This document shows, in pieces, positions 14,758 to 22,966 of a DNA stretch of 46,426 nt (positions are counted from its first letter, which is position 1; the number at the start of each line of letters is the position of its first letter). A program made the translations under genes and the position numbers. Source of the DNA: Haloglomus irregulare (GTDB lineage: Archaea; Halobacteriota; Halobacteria; Halobacteriales; Haloarculaceae); assembly GCF_007421925.1 (NCBI RefSeq), contig NZ_QMDX01000016.1, positions 1-46,426 on the forward strand. The letters run 5' to 3'. The notes beneath the pieces were generated by a model, which ran no database searches, had not been told where the DNA came from, and was given only the letters and a program-made list of their open reading frames with translations.

Positions 14758-16797
14758 ATGAGCAAGGGGGGCCACACGGCCGTCGCCTGGCGGGAACTCG
14801 TGGACGCGGCGCTGGGGGGGCTGGGCGTGCTCGCAGGGGGGGAGTTCGTCCGGGCCAACGACGCGCTGGCCCAGGCGTACGGCTACGAGAGCGGGACGGA
14901 CCTCGTCGGCCGGCCGTGGCGAGAGCTGTTCGGGGCGTCGGAACGACGCCACATCGAGGAGACGGTCCTGCCCGGCGTCGAGTCGGACGGCTCCTGGCGC
15001 GGGCAGGTGACCGGGCGGCGCGCCGACGGAACGGTGGTCGATCAGGAGCTCTCCGTCCGGCGGCTCAACGACGACCACCTCGCCTGGGCCGTCAGTCCGA
15101 TGGAGCAGACGCGCACGAACGGCGAGACGCCCCGGACGGCGCCGGCCGGAAGTCGGAACCGGGGTCGAGGCCGGAACGGGAGCGATGACGGCCCCCCCGA
15201 CCGGGCGGACCGGGCGGAGCTGGAGCGGTACGAGACCATCGTCGAGACGGTCGACGACGGCGTCTACGTCCTCGACGACGACCTGACGTTCGCGTTCGTG
15301 AACGAGGTGTTCTGCGACATTGTCGGGCAGTCGCGTGAGTCGCTGCTGGGGACGCCGGTGATGGACCTGTTCGTCGACGAGGAGGAGGCTGCGTTCGCCG
15401 ACGAGATGCGCGAGCACGTCGTGAGCGGCGACACCACCACCGGGACCGTGGAGGGGACCATCGAGCACGAGGACGGGACAGTCGTCCGCACGGAGGCGCG
15501 CTACCGGCTCCACCCCGACGCCGAGGACGGCTTCGCCGGCTCTGTCGGTGTGGTCCGGGACATCACTGAGCGCAAGGCGCGCGAGGAGCGGCTGGGGCGC
15601 CAGCGCGACGAACTGGCGGCGCTCGGTCGCGTCACCGAGCTCCTGCACGAGGTCATCCGGGAGCTGTTCGCCGCCCGGACCCGCGAGCGCATCGAGCGGG
15701 TCGTCTGCGACCGGCTCGCGGAGTCGGAGTTCTACCGCTTCGCCTGGGTGGGCGAGCGCGCGGCCGAGGGCGATCGCGTGGTCCCCCGGGTCGCCGCAGG
15801 TGATGGAGACGGCTACCTCGACGTGCTGGATGTCACGGTGGGCGACGACCCAGCGGGGAACGGCCCCGCTGGGCGGGTGCTCCGGACCGACACGGTCCAG
15901 GTCAGCCAGGATATCGGGAGCGACCCGGCGTTCGAGCCATGGCGCGAGGCCGCACTCGACCGCGGCTTCGAGTCGGCCGCGGCGGTCCCGCTGGTCTGCG
16001 AGGACACCACCTACGGCGTGCTCGCCATCTACGCCTCCCGGCCCGGAGGGTTCAGCGACCGCGAGCAGGCCGGGCTCGCGGTGCTCGGCGAGACCATCGG
16101 CTTTGCGCTCCGGGCGCGCGACGACCGCCGGCTCCTGTTCGCGGACGCCGTCGTCGAACTGGAGTTCCGCAGCACCGACCCGGAGCTGGTGCTCGTTCCC
16201 GTCTCGGCGTCGCTGGGCTGCCGGCTGAAACTCGATGGCCATCTCGCGACCGGAGACGGGGACTGGGTGGCCTACCTCGAGGTCGACGGGGGCGCGGCGA
16301 CCGCCATCGGCCGGGAACTCGAGGACCAGGCAGTCGTCGGGTGCGTCCGGGTCATCCGCGGGGATGAGGAGGGCGGCCTGCTGGAGGTCACGTTCGGCAC
16401 CGGGTCGTTCCTCGACCGGGTGTCGAACCTCGGTGCACGGGTCGTGTCGGCCACCGCCGGGGAGGGGGCAGTCCGAGTGGGTCTCGAGGCACCGGCGTCG
16501 GCCGATACGCGCGACCTCGTCGGCCGGCTGGAGTCGGCCTACCCGGAGACGGAACTGCTCGCTCGCAGCGAGTACGACCGTTCCGTCAGCGAGGTCGACC
16601 TCCCGGGTGGCCCGCTGGATTCGCTCACTGACCGCCAGCGACAGGTCCTCAAGACGACCTACCGGGCGGGCTACTTCGACTGGCCCCGCGAGAGCACCGG
16701 CGAGGAGGTGGCCGCGACCCTCGACGTGGCGGCGCCGACGCTCCACGCCCACCTGCGGAAGGCCGAGGAACGGCTCCTCTCGGAACTCCTGGACTGA
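14758..16797 (+). CDS. PAS/PAS/GAF Bat-like HTH_10 transcription regulator
   Basis: This 679-aa protein has a first PAS domain at about residues 10-118 and a second at about 160-285, ending in the PAC-like GVVRDITERK. A short coiled helix links to a GAF domain at about 300-460 (FYRFAWVGE ... AVPLVCEDTTYGVLAIYA). A bacterio-opsin-activator type region spans about 465-600. The HTH_10 domain near 620-675 reads LTDRQRQVLKTTYRAGYFDWPRE. Such proteins sense small signals, light or redox and regulate transcription; the ligand here is unknown. The IS ends about 50 bases upstream and may have replaced the native promoter. Confidence 0.9.
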   Translation: MSKGGHTAVAWRELVDAALGGLGVLAGGEFVRANDALAQAYGYESGTDLVGRPWRELFGASERRHIEETVLPGVESDGSWRGQVTGRRADGTVVDQELSVRRLNDDHLAWAVSPMEQTRTNGETPRTAPAGSRNRGRGRNGSDDGPPDRADRAELERYETIVETVDDGVYVLDDDLTFAFVNEVFCDIVGQSRESLLGTPVMDLFVDEEEAAFADEMREHVVSGDTTTGTVEGTIEHEDGTVVRTEARYRLHPDAEDGFAGSVGVVRDITERKAREERLGRQRDELAALGRVTELLHEVIRELFAARTRERIERVVCDRLAESEFYRFAWVGERAAEGDRVVPRVAAGDGDGYLDVLDVTVGDDPAGNGPAGRVLRTDTVQVSQDIGSDPAFEPWREAALDRGFESAAAVPLVCEDTTYGVLAIYASRPGGFSDREQAGLAVLGETIGFALRARDDRRLLFADAVVELEFRSTDPELVLVPVSASLGCRLKLDGHLATGDGDWVAYLEVDGGAATAIGRELEDQAVVGCVRVIRGDEEGGLLEVTFGTGSFLDRVSNLGARVVSATAGEGAVRVGLEAPASADTRDLVGRLESAYPETELLARSEYDRSVSEVDLPGGPLDSLTDRQRQVLKTTYRAGYFDWPRESTGEEVAATLDVAAPTLHAHLRKAEERLLSELLD

Positions 16798-17060
16798 GGC
16801 CGGAAGGCCGCGTTCGAGTGCCGTCGGACCGCCACGGCTGAGTGCTGCCAGCGGGTCGACCGCGCGGCGTTCACGCGTCGCCGTGGCGACATCGCCATCC
16901 GCCCGCCGTGGCTGGCTAATCAGATAGTGTCCCGTTTTTACTCGGTCCGTTCAGTCTCGCCACGCATCCGAATAATGCCAGTACCTGCCACACGCTTCCC
17001 GGGGGTCGCGTGGCGAACCCATCGCCGACGGAGCGGCCCGAACGGGGGCGACAGCGACCG

Positions 17061-17684
17061 ATGACCATCGACCTCGCGCCGGTCCTCATCCTCTGGGCGG
17101 TCGTGGGCACGCCGCTGCAGGCGGCCACGCCAGCGGCCGGCATCGGTGGGGCCATCGAGGGGTTCGTCGGGAGCCTCGACCCACAGTCGGCCGCGCTGTA
17201 CGGCGGGAGCGGCGTGGCGTCGCTCGGCGCGGTCCGCTATCTCATCAAGCGGCGGGCCGCGTCGGGGAGCAGCGGGGGCACCAGCGTCAGCACGAGCGGC
17301 GGAGCGTCGGTCGCCACCACCACGCGCTCGGGCGGCTCGAAGCACAAGGTCGCGTTCACGCTCCCCTCGTTCCTCCCGGTGTCGAAGGGTATCCGCAGCG
17401 TGACCCACAACGAGATCCACGCGCTCGAACTCGGCATCCTCGTCGGGGGTGTGTCGGTCTGGCTGTTCTCCGTCGGCCGGACCCGGGCCGTCTACGGCAT
17501 CGTCATCGCGTTCGTCGTCGGGAGCCTCGGGTTCCGTCGCTACGGCAGCAAGGCGTTCAAGACCATTCGGCTGGAGCCGTGGTACGCCCTGATATCGCTG
17601 GCCATCGGTGCTGGGCTCGGCTGGTCGCTGTTCATGATGGAGCCGAGCCTCACGACCCAGCTCGGCCTGACCGGAGGTACCTGA
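17061..17684 (+). CDS. Four-helix membrane protein, unknown function
   Basis: The protein has 207 aa from ATG 17061; GTG 17010 would add a polar 17-residue head. Hydrophobic segments are LAPVLILWAVVGTPLQAA at the start, LELGILVGGVSVWLFSVG, VYGIVIAFVVGSLGF and WYALISLAIGAGLGWSLFMM. Between the first and second lies a Ser/Gly/Thr-rich stretch of about 40 residues. No family is recognised. It precedes the convergent FxsA gene and may belong to the neighbouring large system, but nothing shows that directly. The gap 16798-17060 holds no other gene I can support. Confidence 0.6.
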   Translation: MTIDLAPVLILWAVVGTPLQAATPAAGIGGAIEGFVGSLDPQSAALYGGSGVASLGAVRYLIKRRAASGSSGGTSVSTSGGASVATTTRSGGSKHKVAFTLPSFLPVSKGIRSVTHNEIHALELGILVGGVSVWLFSVGRTRAVYGIVIAFVVGSLGFRRYGSKAFKTIRLEPWYALISLAIGAGLGWSLFMMEPSLTTQLGLTGGT

Positions 17685-17727
17685 GATGCCTGGGGCCGTG
17701 CAGGGGGCACACCCCAGCCCGGCGGAT

Positions 17728-18309
17728 TCACCGCTCCTCGTCGCCGCTTCCGGGGTCCTCGACCTCGATGTCGTAGGCGTCGTGGTCGTCGAGGTCGACG
17801 ACCTCGTCGCCCCCGCCTGGGCCGCCGGGGCCCGGCCAGCCACTGCCCGAATCGGGCCCCGACGGGCCGCTCCCGGCACCTCCGAAGCCGCCACCCCCCA
17901 TCGTCCCGAACTGGACGTTGATGCTGCCGTCCCCGATCTTCTTCCGGACGTACGGGCCGACGACCCACCGCGTGAGCGCGACCCGGAGCGGGTAGCGCGT
18001 GAACGGGAGGACGAACAGGAACCCTGTCAGGTCGGTCAGCAGGCCGGGCGTGATGAGGAAGGCACCCCCGACGAGGATGAGCGCGCCGTCGAACAGCTCG
18101 TCGGTGGGGGGCTCCATCCGCTGTGCGCGTTCCTGGAGGCGGCGGAGGGTGGCGCGCCCCTCGCTTCGGACGAGCAGCGACCCGAGGAGGGCGGTCAGCA
18201 CGACCAGCCCGACGGTCGGGAGGGCGCCGATCTCCCCCGCGACGACCATGAGGAAGAGGGCGTCCGCGAGCGAGAGAAGCAGGGCGAACAGCAGCAGGAG
18301 CCCGAACAT
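17728..18309 (-). CDS. fxsA: FxsA family membrane protein
   Basis: The protein has 193 aa from ATG 18309; the longer frame to 18381 adds a basic head with no family match. The FxsA pattern is clear: LLLLFALLLSLADALFLMVVAGEIGALPTV as the first helices, then TALLGSLLVRSEGRATLRRL and the ALILVGGAFLITPGLLTDLTGFLFVLP hairpin. The C-terminus is a Gly/Ser/Pro-rich tail ending in acidic residues. FxsA proteins are small inner-membrane proteins; one is known to affect phage F exclusion in E. coli, but the general role is unclear. It is divergent from the operon starting at 18411. Confidence 0.85.
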   Translation of the reverse strand: MFGLLLLFALLLSLADALFLMVVAGEIGALPTVGLVVLTALLGSLLVRSEGRATLRRLQERAQRMEPPTDELFDGALILVGGAFLITPGLLTDLTGFLFVLPFTRYPLRVALTRWVVGPYVRKKIGDGSINVQFGTMGGGGFGGAGSGPSGPDSGSGWPGPGGPGGGDEVVDLDDHDAYDIEVEDPGSGDEER

Positions 18310-18396
18310 GCCAGTCCCTCGGCGGGTGCGACGCAAAACGCTTGGCCCCCCGGGACGCCGGGCACGCCCGAAACGGTCCACGTCTCGGCCACTCTT

Positions 18397-18403
18397 GGAG
18401 GTG
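18397..18403 (+). promoter_or_regulatory. Shine-Dalgarno site GGAGGTG of the first operon gene
   Basis: GGAGGTG sits exactly 7 bases before ATG 18411 and fixes that start codon. The same heptamer with the same spacing precedes the genes at 27358 and 37491. Confidence 0.75.
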
Positions 18404-18410
18404 CCCGCTG

Positions 18411-19244
18411 ATGGCGGAGATGCCGGAGAACACCATCGTGTTCGAGAGCATCCCCGAGTCGGACGCGAACACCATCCTCGACGAGGAGATCAACAAGCGG
18501 AACCACGAGGGGGCCGAGGATTTCAAGCAGGCCGTCCAGAAGGCCGAGAACAACACCGGGTCGGGTTCCTCGGTCCTGTCGGTGTTCGAGCCGCTGGAGC
18601 TGGACGGCATCGGCTACGAGGTCGTCCTGTCCGGGGAGGCCGGGTTCGGTGCCGGCGGAATCGGCTCCGCGGTCGGGATGTCCGTCCTCTGGATCGTCGA
18701 CAGCGACTCGCCCGATTACGGGGGGCCGTACTACTACGTCTTCGGCACGGTGTCGGCGAGTATCGGCGTCGACCTGAACTTCACGTTCGGCCAGGGGGCG
18801 ATGGGGTTCATCGGCTGGTTCGAGGGCGCCGACAAGTCGATGACGTCGGGCACATGGGGCGGTGCGTCCCACCAGCTCGCGCTCCAGGGCGCGCTCTCCG
18901 TGGGCGGCGGGCTCGGGGTGGACGTCAGCTACACCTCGACCAACGTCCCGTTTTCCGGGCTCGTCTCCCTGTTCCAGGACACCGACGAGATCTGGCGCGC
19001 CGTCGGGGGCGAGCTACGGACCCTCGAGGGCAAAGGCGCCGAGCTCACCTTCGAGTACAGCTTCACGATGGCGAACCAGACCACGTACGAGGACGCGATG
19101 AACTACCTCGCCGGCGTCGACGAGCGGCTGGCGGACCGCATCAACCGAGAGGTCAACAAGGAACTGCACGACCAGGGTCTCATCACCGACGAGGGGTTCT
19201 GGGATATCCGCCGCATCGAGCAGTACTTCCTGCGGGGTGGGTAG
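18411..19244 (+). CDS. Strand-rich hypothetical protein, first gene of the giant-protein operon
   Basis: The protein has 277 aa from ATG 18411, chosen for the perfect Shine-Dalgarno site. Residues 1-50 are acidic and helical. The middle is a glycine-rich series of strands (GIGYEVVLSGEAGFGAGGIGS, YYVFGTVSASIGVDLNFTFG, LALQGALSVGGGLGVDVSYT), and the C-terminus is helical again (YLAGVDERLADRINREVNKE). There is no signal peptide. The strands recall the repetitive beta region of the next protein (1233 aa), so the two may pack together. Function is unknown. The next gene starts 15 bases later. Confidence 0.7.
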   Translation: MAEMPENTIVFESIPESDANTILDEEINKRNHEGAEDFKQAVQKAENNTGSGSSVLSVFEPLELDGIGYEVVLSGEAGFGAGGIGSAVGMSVLWIVDSDSPDYGGPYYYVFGTVSASIGVDLNFTFGQGAMGFIGWFEGADKSMTSGTWGGASHQLALQGALSVGGGLGVDVSYTSTNVPFSGLVSLFQDTDEIWRAVGGELRTLEGKGAELTFEYSFTMANQTTYEDAMNYLAGVDERLADRINREVNKELHDQGLITDEGFWDIRRIEQYFLRGG

Positions 19245-19259
19245 CCATGGGGGGACAGC

Positions 19260-22200
19260 ATGAGTAACGGGTCCGGTTCGGACTCCGGGTCAGGGTCCGA
19301 CTCCGAGGGCGGGATGCCGACCGGCGCCCAGCTGACCGTCGAACTCGTCAAGATCGTCGAACCGCTCGTCACGGCGTTCGAGGACGGTCCCGAGGGCGTC
19401 GAGGGCCTGCTGACGGAAACGGGGATCGGCGAGGAACTGCTGAGCGAGGACCCGGCGAAGGTGTTCGACACCATCGAATCCGGCGTGCAGGGGCCGGGCC
19501 AGAGCCTGAAGAAGACCATCGTCGAGCTGGCCGAGGAGGCCTCGGCCGCGATGGGGCCGGTCGAGGGGCTGGGCGACCTGGACAACGTCGACTGGGCGGC
19601 CTTCTTCGAGGCCGTCGAGTTCGAGGACCTAGAGAGCATCGCGAAGAGCGCGAAGGGCATCTACGAGAGCGTCCAGGCGCTCTCGACCGTCACCATCGAG
19701 GCGCCGGGCGCGGACACGCTAGCGGACGCCCTGCTCGACTACCTCCTCATCACCTACCTCGAACGCCATCACGCCGACTTCCACGGGCTGTGTTGCATGC
19801 TGGGGGTCATCATCGAGGGGAGCGACACGGAGCCGGACAAGCTGGTGCTCGAGAACCTGGCGAAGGGGTTCCAGGACCCGCTCGGGCAGGCGCAGACGCT
19901 GTTCCAGTGGGCCGGGAAGGAGAACCCCTTCGGCGCCGTCTTCCTGCTCCACTACCTGAAGAAGGGCATCCGGGGGGCGGGGATGCCGGCCAGCGTGACG
20001 GAGGTCTCCGACGAGCGGCTCGCGGCCTACACCGGTGCCGACGGCCCGGACGACCTGGCACCCGACGCCATCGTCCACGGGAACCGGCAGCTCTCGATTC
20101 CCTTCCTCAGTTACCAGCACGATACGGGTGGTACCGCGGAGGTCGGCGCCCGGCTCGTCCCGATCCCGCCCGAGCAGAACACGAAGTACCTCTCCGGGCT
20201 CGCGCTGGTGCTGTACGGATCGCTCGATAGCGAGCTGTCGGCCCCCGTCGGGACCGACTGGACGGTGACGAGCGACGCGTCGGGCAAGCTCGCCAACCGC
20301 GGCGTCCGCGCCCAGCCCACGACCGAGCCGTCGCTGGAGTTCACGCCGCTGAACGTCGCGGGCTCGAAGACTGACTCGCCCGCCGACCAGTCCATCGACA
20401 CCCTGGTCTGGGAACTCGGGCTGGAGTACGACGCCAAGCCTGACGAGGTGCTCTCGGTCCCGCTCGAGACCGCTGTGGGCCAGCTCATCTTCAAGAAGTT
20501 CGACCTCGACACCACGTTCGAGTACGAGGGCGGGCAGTTCACCGTCCGCACCGAGGCCGTCGGCGCGGCGCGGGTGCGGGTGGAGCCGGAGGGCGGGTTC
20601 CTGGAGAAGATCGTCCCCGAGCCCATCCAGTACGACTTCGAGCTGACGGTCGGCTGGTCCTCCGAGAGCGGGTTCTACTTCGACTCGGGTGGCACGCTCG
20701 AGATCGCCCTGGCCGACAGCATCACTCTGGGGCCGCTCGCCATCAAGGAGACCTACCTCGGCATCACGCCGGGCGGCAGCGAGGACGGCAGCCTCCCCAT
20801 CACCATCGCCACCACGCCCGCGCTCGACCTGGGGTTCCTGACCGCGCAGGTGAACCGGGTGGGGCTCAGGGCCGACATCTCGTTTCCGGAGGGTCGCGAG
20901 GGGAACCTCGGCCACGCGGACATCGACATCGGCTTCGAGCCGCCGAGCGGCCTCGCGCTCGGGGTCGACGCCGGGCCGGTCAGGGGGGGCGGCATCATCA
21001 ACTTCTACCCGGATGAGAACCGCTATTCCGGGGCGCTCCAGCTCCAGATCGGCAAGTACGCCATCACCGCCATCGGCCTGCTGAAGACGGAGCTGCCGGG
21101 CGGCGGCGACGGCTACTCGTTCCTGTTGCTCATCACGGCGGAGCTGCCACCCATCCAGCTCGGCTTCGGCTTCACGCTCAACGGCATCGGCGGGCTGGCG
21201 GGCATCCACCGCTCGATGAAGCGCAAGCCGCTGGCCAAGGCCGTCCGGACGGGGTCGCTGAACTCCGTCCTGTTCCCGCAGAACGTCGTCGAGAACGCCC
21301 AGCGCATCATCAGCGACCTGCGTTCGGTCTTCCCGCCGACCCGGGACCAGCACGTCTTCGGCCCGATGGCGAAGTTCGGCTGGGGCACGCCGACGATGCT
21401 CACCATGGAGGTGGGCGTCGTCCTGCAGGTCCCCTCCATCGAAATCGCCCTCCTCGGCGCGTTCCACGTCGATCTGCCCGACGAGGACGCGGGGCTCATC
21501 TCGCTCAACCTCGCGGTGTTCGGCTACCTCGACATCCCCGACAAGTTCCTCTCGGTCGACGCCAGCCTCTACGACTCCCGCATCGTCGCGTGGACGGTGT
21601 CGGGGGACATGGCGATGCGGCTCCGCTGGGGTGACAACGCGAAGTTCATGCTGTCGGTCGGCGGGTTCAATCCCCGGTACGACCCGCCGAAGGGCTTCCC
21701 GGAACTCGACCGCATCACCGCCTCGCTCACGCCGCCGAGCGGCCAGCCACGACTCGAGTACACGGGCTACCTCGCGGTGACGCCCAACACCTTCCAGGTC
21801 GGCGCGGCGGTGGCTCTCCGCGCCGATGTCGGGCCACTGACGGTCGACGGGAAGCTCGCGCTCGACGCGCTGTTCCAGTTCAACCCGTTCAAGTTCATCG
21901 TCGACTTCCTCGCGGAGCTCTCGGTGACGTTCAACGGGAACGGGTTGAGCATCAAGATCGACGGGACCATCTCCGGCCCCGGCCCGTTCCGCATCGAGGG
22001 GAAGGTCCACGTCGACGTGCTTATGTTCTCGGTCACGGCGCGGATGGACGTCAGCATCGGCTCCGGCGGGGAGACGGAGGAACTCCCGGCCGCGAAGGTG
22101 ATGCCACAGCTGACCGAGGCACTGGGGCGGCCGGGCAACTGGGCGGCACAGGTGCCGGAGGGCGAGAGCTCGCTCGTGACACTGCGGCAGGGCCAGCGCG

Positions 22201-22961
22201 AGCAGAAGCAGGAGCAGGGAGGCCAGCAGAACGGTGGTGGGAACGGGTCGTCGAGCGGCGGCGACGGCTCCTCGAAGGTTATCGCGCACCCGCTGGGCGG
22301 CATCAGTGTCCGGCAGACAGTGGTCCCGCTGGGGGAGCGCGTCGAGAAGTTCGGCAACACGGTCCCGTCGGACTACGAGTCGTTCCGCATCACGTCGGTG
22401 ACGGTGAACGGGCAGCCGGTGGCCGACAGGAGCGCACTCCGCGAGAAGTTCGCCCCGGCGAAGTACCGGAAGATGTCGGACAGCGAGAAGCTGAACGCCC
22501 CCTCGTTCGTCAAGCGCACCGCCGGCACGAAGGCGGGCGGGGACCGGGTCCACTACGGCGGCACGGACGACGCCAGCCACCGGACAACCGCCCGGCTGGA
22601 GTACGAGACGACCGTCGTCGACCGCGAGGAGAACAACTACAAGGTCCCCCTCTCCTCGCTGGGTACCTTCGCCCGGCTGGACGTGCGGCCTGAGTCGGCC
22701 CGCATCGGCATCGACGCGGGGCGGCTCGACCAGCTCCTCCGGCAGACCGCGGCCGCGGACCTCGCGCTCGGCAACGAGTTCCTCGCGTACGACCCGCTCG
22801 TCGTCGGCGTCGGTGACGAGGGGTTCGAGGTCGAGGACCTGACGGACGACGAGACGACGACCGTGAGCGGCGACGAGACCGGCGAGACCCTCCTCGAATC
22901 GGGCAACGGTGTGACCACCTTCGACAGCGAGGTCACGCTGTCCCCCTCGAACGACGACTGA
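19260..22961 (+). CDS. DUF6603-like giant beta-rich protein
   Basis: This 1233-aa protein starts with about 330 mostly helical acidic residues. A long series of alternating short strands follows (LTVGWSSESGFYFDSGGTLEIAL, LKETYLGITP-like segments, LGFLTAQVNRVGLRADISF, ALQLQIGKYAITAIGLLKT, IQLGFGFTLNGIGGLAGIHR). The block at about residues 620-960, including RDQHVFGPMAKFGWGTPTM and SVGGFNPRYDPPKGFPEL, is what I associate with DUF6603. A Gln/Gly/Ser-rich linker at about 975-1005 leads to a C-terminal domain. No signal peptide or membrane segment is seen, so it is probably cytosolic. The repeating strands could form an elongated beta scaffold. The assignment rests on memory of the family, not a search. 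Confidence 0.65.
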   Translation: MSNGSGSDSGSGSDSEGGMPTGAQLTVELVKIVEPLVTAFEDGPEGVEGLLTETGIGEELLSEDPAKVFDTIESGVQGPGQSLKKTIVELAEEASAAMGPVEGLGDLDNVDWAAFFEAVEFEDLESIAKSAKGIYESVQALSTVTIEAPGADTLADALLDYLLITYLERHHADFHGLCCMLGVIIEGSDTEPDKLVLENLAKGFQDPLGQAQTLFQWAGKENPFGAVFLLHYLKKGIRGAGMPASVTEVSDERLAAYTGADGPDDLAPDAIVHGNRQLSIPFLSYQHDTGGTAEVGARLVPIPPEQNTKYLSGLALVLYGSLDSELSAPVGTDWTVTSDASGKLANRGVRAQPTTEPSLEFTPLNVAGSKTDSPADQSIDTLVWELGLEYDAKPDEVLSVPLETAVGQLIFKKFDLDTTFEYEGGQFTVRTEAVGAARVRVEPEGGFLEKIVPEPIQYDFELTVGWSSESGFYFDSGGTLEIALADSITLGPLAIKETYLGITPGGSEDGSLPITIATTPALDLGFLTAQVNRVGLRADISFPEGREGNLGHADIDIGFEPPSGLALGVDAGPVRGGGIINFYPDENRYSGALQLQIGKYAITAIGLLKTELPGGGDGYSFLLLITAELPPIQLGFGFTLNGIGGLAGIHRSMKRKPLAKAVRTGSLNSVLFPQNVVENAQRIISDLRSVFPPTRDQHVFGPMAKFGWGTPTMLTMEVGVVLQVPSIEIALLGAFHVDLPDEDAGLISLNLAVFGYLDIPDKFLSVDASLYDSRIVAWTVSGDMAMRLRWGDNAKFMLSVGGFNPRYDPPKGFPELDRITASLTPPSGQPRLEYTGYLAVTPNTFQVGAAVALRADVGPLTVDGKLALDALFQFNPFKFIVDFLAELSVTFNGNGLSIKIDGTISGPGPFRIEGKVHVDVLMFSVTARMDVSIGSGGETEELPAAKVMPQLTEALGRPGNWAAQVPEGESSLVTLRQGQREQKQEQGGQQNGGGNGSSSGGDGSSKVIAHPLGGISVRQTVVPLGERVEKFGNTVPSDYESFRITSVTVNGQPVADRSALREKFAPAKYRKMSDSEKLNAPSFVKRTAGTKAGGDRVHYGGTDDASHRTTARLEYETTVVDREENNYKVPLSSLGTFARLDVRPESARIGIDAGRLDQLLRQTAAADLALGNEFLAYDPLVVGVGDEGFEVEDLTDDETTTVSGDETGETLLESGNGVTTFDSEVTLSPSNDD

Positions 22962-22966
22962 CCCCC

